DNA of 64,000 nucleotides from Gaeumannomyces sp. JS-464 (GCA_002197995.1 NGZR01000006.1:1973001-2037000); one strand, 5' to 3'. Shown: positions 44,101 to 57,536, counted from the first letter of the stretch. The notes: generated by a model from the sequence alone, not told the origin. Program-made: numbers and translations.

Positions 44101-45039
44101 AAGCGGTAGGCCCCATTCCAAATAAGCGCAGTCCCTCTAATAAACGCCGCTGGCTACTTTGACAATCTAGTCGTCCGCTCATGGAGCGTAGCCCATGCCC
44201 AATGTTTGCGCAATGCTTCCCTCCCATCCTTCCCATTACTCTTTCCCGTTTTGTCCGTCCAATCCAGCAACCGGTTGTTTGTGGTTCTGCCGCGACTTGC
44301 GCCTTCCTTTTTGCTTTGTTGCGCCTTCCTTGTTGGCTTCCACCAGTGGTTGTGGGCAGTGGCCCGCACCGGTGAAGTGCCCCTTCCTTCTCCGATGCAG
44401 CAGTGGCAAACCAATAGCTGCGGGTGCAGGTCAGTCGCTGAACATCGTCCAATGGCCCGAGACCAACCTGAGCGGCCCAACCGGGGGCCCTCACGTTTTG
44501 CGCTGGCTGACAACTTTTTTTTCTTCCCCCTTACCGTCGGCACCGGACGCGGTCCAATTCTTTCCTCGCCCTATGTGCCCCTCGTTCTCTCCGCTTTGGC
44601 ATTCACCTCTCACATCTCCATCACACGCCTGTTACTCTTTTTTTTTTTTTTTGCTCTTGTTGAATCGGCGGCGGGGGCCGCGCCGTCGACCGGGTCTCTC
44701 CTCCATTACCTGCGATCCTCAGCGCCACGACAAGCGAGGCACTTTGCAATGGAGGATTTCCATTCCTGTCATCGAGTGGGACGGCGCGTCAAGGGCGGCG
44801 GCGGCGGCTGCAGCCGGAAGTTGAGCCGCCCATTGATAGGCATGGGCGTCAGGGGCTGCAATCTGCTTGGCGCAGTTGCTGGTGCTTGGGTTGATACTCG
44901 GCTCCCTGGCGCCGGCGACAGGGCATTCTCGGATCTGGGGGACCGCGCGGGTCTTGTGTCAACAATAGGGTGCCTTTCTCCCACACACGGTGGGCTTGGG
45001 ACGAACGACAGACGAGAAACGATAGACGGCAGACGACAC
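41194..45039. other. Intergenic region, no gene seen
   Basis: Region upstream of the Zn2Cys6 regulator and downstream of the bZIP gene. Pyrimidine- or purine-rich blocks (41518-41550, 44020-44110, 44515-44530, 44636-44655) look like promoter or UTR sequence. Open frames have no recognisable domain. A downstream exon of the bZIP gene may lie at about 44,850 if its terminal donor is used. Confidence 0.5.
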
Positions 45040-46368
45040 TTACATCTCGGCGGCACGGTTTCGGATCCAGTTGTTGATGCTCGGGTTGTTGCAGCCGCCA
45101 TGCATCAGAAGATGGGTCCTCCACATGTGCACCTCCTCCTTGACCAAGTCCAGCTCACGCTTCAGGCGGTCGTTGCGCGCCTTCACGTCACGCTCGCGGT
45201 CCTCCAGATGCTGCTCGTTGAGCCTCGTCTTCTCCCGGCACTTCTTTGCCGCCTCACGGTTGCTGCCTCGCGCCCGGGACGAGTTCTTGCCGACAACGGA
45301 GGCCGCGGTAGCTCCACTGCCTTGGGTCTCGTCATCGTCGGTTGACGTCGGTTGTTTGATGCTATTGCTGCTGCTACCGCGGCCGACGCCACTGCTGCCC
45401 CCTCGAGGCTTGGATGCGGGGCTTTGGCGCGATTTCCTGGGCAGCTTCGGACGATCAGAGGCCTCGTGTGGCGATGCGGGCGACGGCCTTGCCGTTCTTG
45501 TCGATGCTGTCACTGTGGAAGGTGAAGCTGGCGACGGCGCCGACATCGATGGCCGCCGGTGGAGTCGGCCAGGCGTACCAGGCTGCGGAGAGAGGTCGAG
45601 GGTCGAGGGGCTGTCGACGAAATCAGTCGGCGTCACCGGAGGGAGCTGCGGCTGGTCGCCAACGCCCGCCGAGGAGTACGGGAAGCCAGCCATATCGCCA
45701 GACGCTGCGCTGCTCCCCACAGCCAGACACATGCCCCCGCTTGAGACCCCGCTACTGACCGGGAGTCGTGCGAATCCTTGACCATGGTGACGCGACAAAG
45801 GCAACTGGTGTCTGCTCGGGTCATGGGGCAGGGGGAAGCTGTCGTCGGGCGGCGTCATTGTCTGCCCCCAGGCCTGGTGCTGGGGCTCCAGTTGCGGCTG
45901 TGGCTGTTGTGCCTGCTCCTCGATATCGTGTGGCGACACCAACCCCAATCCTAGTGTGGGCTGGGTCCCAGGAGCCCAGGCCCCATAGTAGTCGGATTGA
46001 TAATACGTTTTTGACGGCTGTTCGACGTGGTCGATTGACGGCGAGAATAGGGCGGCGTCGTACAGCGGCGTCTCTCCTTGCCAATCGAGTCCGGGTGGAG
46101 CGTGCATCATCGCCGTCGATGCCGCTACGGCGTCGGGTCCGGAAGGCTCGGGATACGGAAAAAGGGCCATCGCCGCGGCAGATTGCTGTGGATGGTGGTG
46201 CTCCAGCGGGTATCCGCCGCCGGAGACGGCGTCATGCCCGGCGCCGTACGGCTGGCCAGCCCCTGTTTCGCCGACGCCGTGGAATGTGGCGCTGAAGTAG
46301 TCGGATGCGCTGGGGTGGAAGGGGCCTCCTTTTTCGAGTCCAGCGGGACCGGTCGTGTCGGATTCCAT
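45040..46368 (-). CDS. bZIP transcription factor
   Basis: Nuclear dimeric DNA-binding protein, 442 residues from the chosen start at 46368 (MESDTTGPAG); the frame is open further upstream, but that part is not protein-like. Residues 1-300 are disordered, rich in Q, P, S, H and aromatic residues (SKTYYQSDYYGAWAPG). The region around 215-360 is S/T/P-rich with SP and TP sites. The basic region near residue 365 reads RGSNREAAKKCREKTR, matching the bZIP N-X7-R rule. A zipper-like helix follows (LNEQHLEDRERDVKARNDRL, RELDLVKEEVHMW) and a C-terminal cap CNNPSINNWIRNRAAEM. The last codons read GAG-ATG-TAA-GT, so the stop overlaps a perfect GTAAGT donor and a downstream exon is possible. It resembles the Atf/CRE-type group by its basic region. 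Confidence 0.85.
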   Translation of the reverse strand: MESDTTGPAGLEKGGPFHPSASDYFSATFHGVGETGAGQPYGAGHDAVSGGGYPLEHHHPQQSAAAMALFPYPEPSGPDAVAASTAMMHAPPGLDWQGETPLYDAALFSPSIDHVEQPSKTYYQSDYYGAWAPGTQPTLGLGLVSPHDIEEQAQQPQPQLEPQHQAWGQTMTPPDDSFPLPHDPSRHQLPLSRHHGQGFARLPVSSGVSSGGMCLAVGSSAASGDMAGFPYSSAGVGDQPQLPPVTPTDFVDSPSTLDLSPQPGTPGRLHRRPSMSAPSPASPSTVTASTRTARPSPASPHEASDRPKLPRKSRQSPASKPRGGSSGVGRGSSSNSIKQPTSTDDDETQGSGATAASVVGKNSSRARGSNREAAKKCREKTRLNEQHLEDRERDVKARNDRLKRELDLVKEEVHMWRTHLLMHGGCNNPSINNWIRNRAAEM

Positions 46369-49300
46369 GTAAGTGCGTTTCGCTCCCACCCTCCAGTTGG
46401 ACCATAATGTTCCTTCCACTGTCTTTCCGGTCGACACCGTCGTCTCTTCGGCTTCTCTCCCTTTTGGGTTGATATCGCTGCACGCGACTAGGTTGGTGCC
46501 TCTCGCGGTGGCGCTTTGTCGGGTCGGTTTATCCCGCGATCGCAGGCCAAGCGGAGCCGGCTGACAGGCGAGGCTTTGTTTATCCAAAAGTGTTTAGGGG
46601 GAAGGAAAAAATTTGGAAAGGGAAAGAAAATATAAGGGCGGCCTCCGGACAGTCGGGATTTTTTGGTTGGACCTCGGGCCTGCTGCTGAAGCCACCACCA
46701 ATACCAGCCGCCGTCCAACAATAGGTGGTGCAGAAAGGGTACTCTAGGAGACGACACCTAGCTGCAGAGCGGCGATGTGGAGGCGAACGATGCGAGGGAC
46801 AAACACAACAAGGGGCGTCGCCCCCCTTTCTCTGGAAGCCGCCGAATGCACCACCCCCGCTGAGACCAGTGCACCACAGACCTGTCACTTCCAGTCCCTC
46901 CTCTTTCCTTGCTTTTCCTCACGCTACCTTCTCGTTCGACCCTTGGATCATGACTTCCTCCGGCTTCTTTATCGCAGTCTTCTATTCGCTTCAGCGCTCC
47001 GATCGGTCTCGGTCGTGGCAACCCTAGAAGGTGCTCGAGATGTGGTCAGGGAGAGAAAAAGGTCTGTGTCACCTGTCGAACGGATTTTTCTTTTTCAAGC
47101 TCGAGATATGCAGCTACCCGCACAGAGTGCCCTGGCGGCAGGCTAACAACCGTCATAGTTCAGGGCAGGCCTGTGTTGGGCGAAACCCGACGAGTGCCGC
47201 TCGCCCCAAAGCGATCGCATCTTTGGAAATGCGCTGGCTTGTCTGTTTTGATTCCTGGTCCTTTTTTTTCTTTTAATTTTCTCGATTTCGTTTTGGGTAT
47301 TCCCGAAGCCCTGTCAACATAAAGCTCTTGCATTTTCCCCCCCCCCCCCCACCACTCTGGTGTGCGCACCTCCCCGAAATCCAGCAGCCAAGGGTGTGGA
47401 ATACGCACCTCACTTGTCTTGGCGTCTTTTGTGTGGTGGCGCTCCTGCAGTTTTTCAGGATTGCAGATGGGTCTTCAGGGGGGAGAAGCCCCAGGAAGCA
47501 GCCGCCAGCAGACGAGAGGGGCCATACTGCTCTATCCTTCTCTGGTGCAGCGCTGAGCCAGTGCAGATCGCTGGATCCCTGTCTCCCTGCGGACTCCAAT
47601 GTTTACCCAGTCTGAAGCTTTTCTGTATTGGATTGCCCGAAGGCCCGGGCTACGGCACGGTCGAGACCCTTTTTTTCGTCCTCTCTCCTGCTGCGGTGAC
47701 ACTGGGCTCCCCATCCCTCGCCACCGGCCGCCGCTATCCCGATGGATTCTCTGCAAATGTGTTGCGATCAAGTGGTATTATGTTTGGAGGGCACGCGCAA
47801 GGGCGCCTCACAAGTGTGATGCAGGCCACATGCCGCTGATCTTGGGGGCAGATGGATCTCGCCATTTGCCCACGGGAACTACGAGCCAGCAGCCGATGGC
47901 TGACCAGGCGAGACGGTGAGAAGCAGGCAAGGGCTGGGGGTCTGTGTCATCCAGGATCTGCTTGGCTGAATGCGGGCAATTTTGGTTACATTCCAAGATC
48001 TCTAGCTCGCGCTCGCGAGTGGTTCAGGGTTTCGCGGGCGATGAGCGAGTGCTGAGGCACCACATTATTCAACCCCTGACCTATCAACCCGAGATCGCGA
48101 TGGGGGCCGGGACGGACTGACGCCCCATCTCCACTGCGAAAAGCTTTGCCCAACAGGGAGTGGCCCCGAAAATGTCCCTGTCAGTTGCATCAAAAGACGG
48201 CGAACCAAGGAGCATGGTTGGTGGGTGGTTGTGGTGGGACGCGGGGGAAGCAGACGAGATGGCAATGAGCCAGTCGTCGGCCATCAATGCAGCAACTCGA
48301 AGAGGCGGGAGGGAGGGGTGGAACAGGCATTGGCCCTCGGGGGTTGCTCCGATGGGGTGGGTGCAGTGCAAAAGCGCCAGAGCCGGCCGAGCATCCCAGA
48401 CGCTGGAAAGAAGGGAAGCACACGGCGAGAGGGAGGAGCGAAGCAAAAACGCAGGTGGGAGGCAGGCCGTGGGTGGTGGTGGTGGTGGTGGTGTCAATCC
48501 ACCTGGCATGTTGCCCTCACGCCATCGAACCCGATGCCGCCTGTGGGCTGCCACTCTCCCAGCCACGCTCGGCCTTTTCTTTGCTTTTTTCCCCTCCCCC
48601 TTTTTTTCTCTTCTTTTCATTTTCTGGCCGTCTCGCGCCTGGAGAATTCCCTCCTTCTATGGCGGCTGCACTACATAGTGCTTCCTGGCCAGGTGACGAT
48701 CCGCAGGCGTGGAGATGGCGACCTTCCAGCTTGGTCTTGCCAAGCCAGTGGGCTTGGGCTGGAGAGGGCGATGGTAGGTGGGCACGCAGTGCGTTGGCCT
48801 CTCGGGTTGGACTAATTGCAGCACATCGGTGCGAATCGCCCGGGAACGCCCTTCCGTTTCCCCCGATCAACAAACACGTCCCACAGTTACGACGGCGCCA
48901 AGCTGGCTGGCCTCTGCGGACGGAGAGACAAGCAGCCGTTGCCTGCGAGAGGCAGGATTGAGCAGTGAAGCGTCCAGACCAAGGAGAATAGAACAGAAGT
49001 CGGACGGGCAGAAAAAGTGAAAAGTGACAGAGCCTGTGTCAGTCATTTCCCGGTCCCGTTAATTCGACGACCAGGGCCCACGCTGTCCCCGTCCGCTTTA
49101 AGTTTGGCATTCCGTCCCGAAGCGAAGGAACACGTCTGGCAGGGGATACCGAAAACGTGCATTTGTGGCCTTCTTCTTCTTTCCTTCATCTCTCGCATCG
49201 TCCGTCGTCGCCTTGGACTCTGTGGGGTTCGTCTTCTGCGGCGGTGGTCGGCAGTCCGCCCAGCCAGAGCTGAGATCGGTATGGCCGAACTGGACTCCGT

Positions 49301-50759
49301 CCTTGCTCGTCGCTTGTGCTCCCCAAGGGCGGGCGGGCCAAGCACCCTGCCTGATGATGTGGCGTCCATGTACGTGTACGGCTTACCATACACTTTACCC
49401 CTGTGCGCCCTCGAGGGAGGATTCCCATCCATCCCTGCACGCCACCCACCTTTCCAGCGGGAGGGCCCGTGCTTATCTGTCGGGCATGGTGGAAGAGGCA
49501 AGGAGGAAGGGGAAAAAAAAATTGGAGGCATGAAGAAATAAAAATCCCAAAAAGAGCAAGAGGGGATTCAAGAGCGGCGGATCGCTAGTGATTCTACTTC
49601 CGAGAGACCGCAGGAAAAGAAGGAGAAAAATATAAAAATAAAAATAAAAATAAAAATGGGGGTCCCCTTTCCGAAAAGGCATGGGGTTACAGTGGGCTCG
49701 CTGGTGCTGCGTGCTGGTTGTTTCCCCCCCGTCGATGTTGATGCAGGAGGGACCCTGGTCCTTGCAGCCTCCCAAGCCAACAAAGTACCCGCCGCCCGAG
49801 GCACGGGCAAGGGATGGATGGGGGAGAGCGACGGGCGGGTGGTGGGACCCGGGCGACCGCGCAATGGGTTGCATGGTTCGTCGCGCCGACCCAGAAAGCT
49901 CAAACTTTTGGCACCTTGATAATATTGACGACAACGCCAGGAGTAGGAGGGAAGGGAAAACACGAGAGGGAAACAAACACGCGGCAGGGGAGAGGAAGCT
50001 GAGAAGGGAGAGAAAGAAATATGGACCAATATCTCGTGCTGCATGGGCCGCTGCTATCCATCGCTTCCTGCTGCTTTCGTTCTGCGCCAATGGCAAGACG
50101 TAGCCGTTCGCGTGCCTGGTTTCCACCAGATAGCAGTCGGCCTCAGCTGGGAGGGCACGCTGCACACGGCGCATGCATCACTACCCCACTCTCGCTGGTT
50201 GGAGTCGCGGCTCGACTGGCTGTCCTGGCTCACCACAGCGGGCGGGCTCCATCCTGAAGTCGGTCGGGCTTATTCCTGTCTCGCGGGAAAACAGAGGGGG
50301 TCCCGAGCCGCCCACGGTCCAAGGTCATACGTAGCTCGGATGGGTAAATAACGGCCCAGGGATAGGTCCCGCGCTACACATCTAAGGCTATCCGGCTCGT
50401 CCCAGCAGAAAATTCAAAAGTCAACTCACTGGAAACCCAATCAATGCGGTGCGGAGTTCGTGAGTGCGGCAGATGTATCTTTGTCGAGCAGGGATGATTT
50501 TTCTCTTTTAGGAATCTGTGATTGGATTGCCCGAAACACGGGGTCCCTAGTAGGTACTTCGAGGTGGGCCGTTATTTAGGTACGCAACCTACGTTTAGGG
50601 CAAATCCGAGGCTGCTGCCGCAAACATGTCCAGATATCACGCTACGAAGCTACGGCAGCCGGTATGAATGTTCGTCTCTCGACAGGGAATCCGGCACGCA
50701 GTCCCTTCTTCCTCCACACACGGGCGCTTGCAAGGGCTCGGGGAGAAAAGGCAAAAAAA

Positions 50760-50790
<31 letters not shown>

Positions 50791-52795
50791 CCAAAAGAAA
50801 AACCAAGCATTTGGCTTGCCGGGGGAGGCGTGTGCTGGACTTTTAGGCTGGTGCGGCGGCCATCCACGAATTGCGTTATGCCTCGTGCCTGCCGGGCGCC
50901 CCTTGCCATTGCCCAGTCGGGGGTGTTTTACGGGCTGACCGAGCCAGCCCACCCAGCCTGGGCGTATGTATGGTGGGTGGGATAATTTCTTTTGGGCGGA
51001 CGAACGAGTGCGTGAAGGATGGGATGTGGAGATGCACCTGTGCTTTCCTCTCCCTTGGCTATAACCATGAAATCCCTGCCCATTAGAACGGCAGGACAAA
51101 AAAAAAAAAAGGAGCCGTTGGCTGGAGCGGTGAAGGACGCGTTTCGAGCACGCACATTCACAAGGGGGGGGGGGGGGGGTGTGACCCAGCCAGATGGCGC
51201 ATAATGAGGTGTGGTCCCCTCTCTGCTTCCAGGGGAGAAGGTGATCGGCGGCAGATGCGTACGGGACCCCTCTCTGGCGCACTTTTGTTCTCTCATCTTG
51301 ATCGCCTCTCCACCATTTTCTCGACGTCATCACGAGACTGGCCGAGGAAAGTGGGCGCGAGAGAGAGAAAAAAGGAGAAAGGGGGAGGAAATAAAGTGGC
51401 AGATCGAGAGGACTAGAACCTAATCGCCGCAGACTTCCCCTTTAAGCCCCTTGTCTCCCCACACGAGTGTGGATGCGGGTGGTGACTGGCATAGCCTTGA
51501 TGGGCAGAAGTGGGTGGGGAGAAGCAAAAAGGAGCAGCAGCAGCAGGAAGGCAGAGGAGGCGATCGTGGACCGCCAACCCTACGCGGCTGAAGTCCCCCT
51601 TATTGCTCACCCTCCCGTCGTCTTGGGTGATGACGGACGCGAGATCAACCACACAACCGCCCGCTCTCCATCCCTCCCCATCTCAGCCATCCATCCACTC
51701 GCCCACCCCACCTCTTTCCCTGGGCGACACGGGCAGGAAAGCTGGCGTGCCTGATGCCGAGATCTGGCCCACCTGGCGCCCGCCACCATCACACACCACA
51801 CCACAGACACACACCATTTTTGCTCTTTTTTCTTCTTTTTCTTTCTCACTCTTGCCCACAGCCCAGCCAGGTAATAACGTGGGCCCATCAGTGCGTCCGC
51901 TGGCCTCCTGAAAAAGCGTGCTAGGCCGAAATGGCGATGTCCTGCAGCGTCCGAGCACTCATCACGTCCCTCCCTCCAAGGCAACTGGCCCAACCACGAA
52001 TGCCGCTACGTTGTTTTGCTTTTTTCTTGCCCCGATTTCCCACTGCCCCGCCATTCCTTTTCTACTTCTTTTTTCTTCTTGCTTTTTTTGTTGATAGATG
52101 GCACCACACCCAACCAGACGCTCTTCGCTGCAGGCATGCAGGTCGGTCAGTCTGCACACCTTCTTTTCTGATTGGTTCTAGGTGCCCAGTCCAAGGGTTT
52201 CCGCAGGCAACGCACAAGAATAGCAGGAAAAGCAACTGCTAGGAAACCTCTTGACGAACCAGATCGTCGACGTCTCAAAATGGGCTAGACAAAACAACTG
52301 GCCCACAAAGACCCCTTTGGAATGTCCAATTGCCCCGAATAATCTCTGGGGGAGATATCGAGTCAAGTCTTGCTAACATGCAAACTAAAGCAAAGTGGTC
52401 CCAGCCGAGCAGCATGTGTCCTGACGCCTCCTCGCAAGACTCGCCAAGCCCCTGTGGGAAATCAACAGGGCCTGGGTGCTAGCTCGGGCAACCGACCTTG
52501 CTGCTGCTGCTGCACGCGCTTTTCGCCGCCCACCACTGAGACCGCCACACGCGGCGGCACGCACAGCATGCGACATTAGCCTGCCTGCCCTCTCGGCCCG
52601 ACCGAGGCCTTGGGGGAGACGGAAAAAGAAATATCAGGAAGTGAACAAAACAAGGCTAGCCCGGGAAAACATGCCTGTGGTAGCCGCAGCTGCTGTCCTG
52701 GACTGGTCGGATGCATTGCCGTGGGCTGAGCACAGCACGCTACTTCCCATGTACACTGCCTGCCTGCCCGCCTGCCTGCCCGCCTGCCTGCCCCG

Positions 52796-52831
<36 letters not shown>

Positions 52832-55800
52832 CCCGGGTACCTGTACCAACGTGGTCAAATCATCGTATTGCATATTGTGATAGTTCACACTCCCTGGCGC
52901 CGTGCATCGTTTCTCCGGCCGCACACCACCAGAAGCATCTCCCTCTCCCTCTCTCTCTCCCTCCCTATCTCTCTCTCCCTCTCTCGCGAGCCTTGCCTCG
53001 GCGTTTCCGATGCCAGTTTACCGATGGATCCAAGTGGCTGAAAGGCAAAAAAAAAGGTTGCTCCTAATCACGCCGGGCCGGCGCCACGCGCGGAGCATTC
53101 CGTCTACGGCGGCATGTGCCGTGAACTCTGTTTCTTGGTCTGCCTTGGACGGTAAGGCCAAACATAATTACTTTTCGTATTTATGTTTTATCCCGTCTTT
53201 TTGACGTCTCCCGCAACTCCCTCCCTCCCCCCCCCAATGCCACGGCGGAGCTAGCAGCTTAGCAGCCGTTTAGCTGTCAAAGACCTTTTTTTTTATTTTT
53301 TTTTGTTTCACGCTATGACACACGGAAAATCTCGGTTCTCCCTCTCCCACAACCCAAGAAGGAGGAGGAGAAGGAGGCAAAAAGCCCACTCGGCTGAAAG
53401 ACCATGGCCGGCCCTGATCCCGCCTCGCCTCGCCTTCCCCGGGCCAAGGCGTAGATCCAAGCTTGTAATATGCTGGACGGGGCCTTGAGATTTTGGACGT
53501 CACACGCGAGGCACACCACCCGGAACTGCCAGGCACGCACAGGCACGCAGCCTGGCTGGGAGACGCCGGGGTTGTGCGGACAGGCGTTTTGCCTGTCGGG
53601 ATCGTTGGCTGGGCATGCATACCACCGGCCCATTTTGGTTATTCGAGGTTAGGTAAGCACTAGGCAGACACACACACACACACCCTGGCGAATGGAGACT
53701 TGGCGCTTGCTGTGCGCGCGTGTGTCCGTGACTGGGGATGGATTTTCTTTCTTTGCTTTTCCTTTCCTGCCCGCGGCGTGCTTTTCCCCAACCCTAGCAG
53801 GAAAATGCCCCCCTTGTCATGGGCTCGGATAGCGAGTTCCGACAGCGCAGGGGGGCAGGGGCGCCGCCCGGGGGAAGCCCCATGAGGTGACAGGCCGTCA
53901 GGCGGACATACCGCTCGCCTGCGCTGGTGACGACAGCGATGGCTGGGGGTGATGGCGGGGAGCGGACATGGGTTTTTTTTCCAATATCCCAAGGCTTTTT
54001 GTGTCTGCCCTGGCGCTTGGAAGAAGGTAAAATACCTAATTTGGTTGGCTTTCTATTCCTTCCTTTTTCCCCCTTTCTCTCTCTTTCTGTATTATTATGA
54101 CAAAAGGACGCCCTGCTGGCCGGCCGAGCGCGCTGTAGCAAAAGGCCCAGACAGCGACACGGCGTGATGCCCAGCCGCTACCCTGGCCCATACGTCATGC
54201 CTAATGTCAGTCAGTTCGGCTTGTCATATCTCACAGCCTTGTGGGCTTCAGTTCTTCCCCCGCCCTCTCTGTCTGTCTGTTTCTCTTCGCTCGTTACCCC
54301 GACGTGCCGCTGGCCGTTTTCGGGAGGGCAGGATGGGTCCGCATAATTCATGCTACTGTGGTGGTCGTTGGTATTAGGCTGGGTTTGCCGTCACCCATCA
54401 CCTACCTACTCGTACCGTGGAACTCTTCGCAGACGGGCATCCCGTTACCACCGTGGAGGAAAAAAAACACGCCACTTTCCCGGGTAGGTATCCAGTCCCC
54501 GTCTGCATCCTGGCAAGGGTGTGTGGGTGTGTGCTTCCGGCTCTTGGGCCCCGGGGGTTTTTGGTCGTATTTTTCATTGACTCTTCCCCGTCTCTTTTTT
54601 GTTGTTTGCTGCCGAGCCGCGCAGGGATGTTGCCCCTAATTTCACCAAGCGTGGTAGTGCGGCTGTTTTCGTCCGCTGATAACGGGTTATCTCATCAACT
54701 ACATCTGCCATAAGTGACGCTTGTGCTCGAGCCGCTTTCCGTTCTTTTGGGACCAGGGGGTCTGCTGTTTCTTTACCATATGCAAGAACCGCAAGGGCCG
54801 GGGCGTGGTGCCCGGCGGTCGGCCGCCAGAGCCTTGCTGCAGATGACTGAGTGATGGGTGTATGTAGGGATAAAAGTTGAATGCGGGTGTGCGGCGGGCT
54901 GATCGGGATGCGTTTTTTGGGGGCAAGTTTTGTTTGGGCATGCATGGCGAAGGCTGCTTGTGCACGGTGCGTGTGCCCACTAGTGCGCGGCCGTGTGCAT
55001 GTCGGTCGCTGGGTCGGCAGACCTGTCGGCCGGCCCAGGCAGCCTGTTCTGGATAGCTCTGTATGCGAGTGCATCCCTCAGGGCAGGGTCTCTCTAGGCT
55101 GTGCGCACTTGCGCGGGCAGCAGGGAGACAGCGAGCTCGCCCAAGGCACAGATCCCACGGCACATGGTGTAGATACGCTGTTGAGTTGCAATGAACAGCC
55201 AACTGGCTACTTGTCAGGGAGGACAGAGGTACGGGGCAAGGGGTGAAGGAACGAAGCAACGAAGAGGAGAAGAGGACAGTGGCAGCAACAGCCGCCCGAG
55301 GACGGCGGTAACGGACCGTGAGCACCATATCAGACGCTTCCGTTATGTTCCAGCTCAGCCCATTGCGTGTGTAGTGGATTCCGCACTTGCCACTCCCTGG
55401 ATTTATTGGATAAGGCATGGCCATCGCAAGATTGGTCGCTTGTCCTGCTTTGGTGGCCGTATCCTGCCTGCCCTCTCGCTCCCTGTCACGCTCTCTCTGT
55501 CTCCATATCTCTCTCACCGGCTGAAAGATGACTAGACCCGAGCCTGTCCTGTTGGCAGTGGCAGTAGGCGGGCGCGCTCTTTGTTCTCTTCGCCACGCCG
55601 GCTCTTCGTCTTGTCCCCCCTCTCCTCACTCTCGCTCCAGCTCTCGCCGCCGGGGCAGAGTCCTGCGTTCCCCGGGGGCCTGTCGTTGTCACCCACACGC
55701 ACACGCAAATGGTGTGTTGTCGTCCCACAGAAAGCTAGCTGAGGTGTCACCCCTGGGCTTCTTTCCCCACGCATGCCGTGTTACGACACACAACGAGAGG

Positions 55801-57292
55801 AGGGTGGTGGCTGATAGCGAGGCCCCCCATTGTTTATGCTTGCGTTATGCCTGGCTTGCTAAGCAAGACGCCCCTTCGCCTGTGTCCCCCGTGTGTTGCG
55901 CGCCCACGCAGGAGCGCGGGAATGCCTCGCGCGCCCGGAAAGCGCCCCCGGCGCGGCAGGACTCTGACTCACAGCTGATAGTGGTGTTTCTGTGCGCCCG
56001 TGTGTCACAAGACTGTGTGTGTGGGTTGTGCCGATGCTGCTTTTGGGTGGAGTGGAGGGAAGGGAAAGGGAAAATGTCGAGGAAGAACAAAAAAAAAAAA
56101 AAAAGGAGGAGGTCGGGGCACACCCACACATCTGCAACAAATCGCCGCGCAGAAAGTGTTCAGCACCAAGGGCCAAGCGAGACGCACTTTTCGTACTTTC
56201 TTGTCCCGCGCCACGCCAATTATGAAAAGCTGAAAAAGCCCTGCAAACTTTGATCCAGAGTACGAGGGAAGGAAACAGAAAACGACTCTGTATTGGTGGT
56301 TATCGCGTAGGCATACGCTCACACTCGTGTGCCCAGCGCGGTGAATCATCATCCCTCTGAACCAAAATCTCTCACCGGTTTCGACAGCCCCTCCCAGTCA
56401 CGGCTGCGTCGTTTTTAAGGGAGCGCCACTGAGCCTGTGCGCAAAATTCGGTGGCTTTCCTGGCGGCACATGTCTGGTCCCTCTGGTGCCTCTTGGGCCC
56501 CCCAAGATCGTGGTTCAGTGCCAAAGCCGGTGAGCCGGTGTAAACAAGCCCACCTCACCTTCTCCTATGGTTCCCCGGGCAAACATTTGGGGACGGGAGT
56601 CGCAGAGTCCAACACCAGGAGCCTCCAGGGGGCCAGTCCAGCCTCGCCAGCCCTTTTCGTTGCTTTTGCCCGAGGCGGAGAATCCCGGCAGAGGCTCTGG
56701 CCTGACCTGACGCGGGCATTCCATGACAGGCGGCATCCAAAAGACCCCGTCCGTGTCACAATGGGATAGGCATGCTCCTCCACGATAGAAAAAGAAGTGG
56801 GTTGGCACCTCTCACCTGCAAACACCACCGCTAGAAAAGATAGGTACGGATAAGATACGGGAACGGGGAAGGACAGAGGAAAGATAAAGGAACAGATGAA
56901 GGGAAAGGGTCGAGGCAATGAGGTGCCGTCGTTTTTTTCGTGGGGAGCCATGTCGCGAGGGATTGGGGGAGAGAAAAACGTGGTAGGCCGAAGGCAGAGC
57001 CGGGGCCGTTGATTGCTCACCATGCTCGTGCGAATGCTACCGTTCTATCACTTGTCAGATTGGAAACCAGCAATATTTCGTTGTGCGTTCCGCTCTGACC
57101 CCAATCTGCAAAGCACTGACACCAAAAGACTGACAGGTCATAGCGAATGGCATTAACCCTCCGCACACATAAACAGCCTTGACAGCCCAGGGCAGGGATG
57201 GCGAAGGAACCAAGATTAGGTCCCCACTAATAAGTACCTACCCAAACAAATGTCAAACTAGCTGAGACCCTGATATTTGTCTCAATTACAGT
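46369..57292. other. 10.9-kb gene-free stretch rich in simple repeats
   Basis: No frame on either strand carries a family signature, and no exon structure could be built. It is GC-rich with many homopolymer and microsatellite tracts: C run at 47337-47350, GGT run at about 48474-48493, AAAAT pentamers at about 49628-49656, AAT run at about 50759-50786, G run at 51163-51178, CCTG array at about 52758-52833, CT-rich block at 52940-52985, and AC run at about 53669-53683. The promoter-proximal part belongs to the bZIP gene. It could hide non-coding transcripts or lineage-specific genes. Confidence 0.5.
52758..52833. repeat. CCTG/CCCG tetranucleotide microsatellite
   Basis: About 19 units of TGCC with occasional CGCC substitutions. 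It is the reverse complement type of the array at 1543-1634. Confidence 0.95.
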
Positions 57293-57309
57293 GGGGGGGG
57301 GGGGGGGGG
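57293..57309. repeat. Poly-G tract at the base-composition boundary
   Basis: Seventeen consecutive G. Immediately upstream is GC-rich, ordinary sequence; within 50 bases downstream the sequence becomes extremely AT-rich. Confidence 0.95.
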
Positions 57310-57536
57310 CGAAAGTATCGCTTTGATTTTTTTTTACCCCGTAATCCCGCGACGCGCTTTTATCAACCCTACTTATTTAAACACGCATAATATGCTGAAA
57401 AAAGCTGGATAATTCTTTAAAAAAGTATTCCTTTTATAAAAAAAAGAAAATTATTACGGAATATTTTTCAAGTATGTTAAAAAGCGCGATAAATGTAAAA
57501 TACAATATTTTAATAAGCTCGATTAATAATGTTATA

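Noticed and set aside
44206..45345. Plus-strand frame of about 380 codons
   Set aside because: Overlaps the bZIP C-terminus antisense and runs through a T tract; no family signature.
54699..55517. Minus-strand frame of about 270 codons
   Set aside because: No recognisable motif; histidine/proline/serine-rich composition of non-coding GC-rich DNA.
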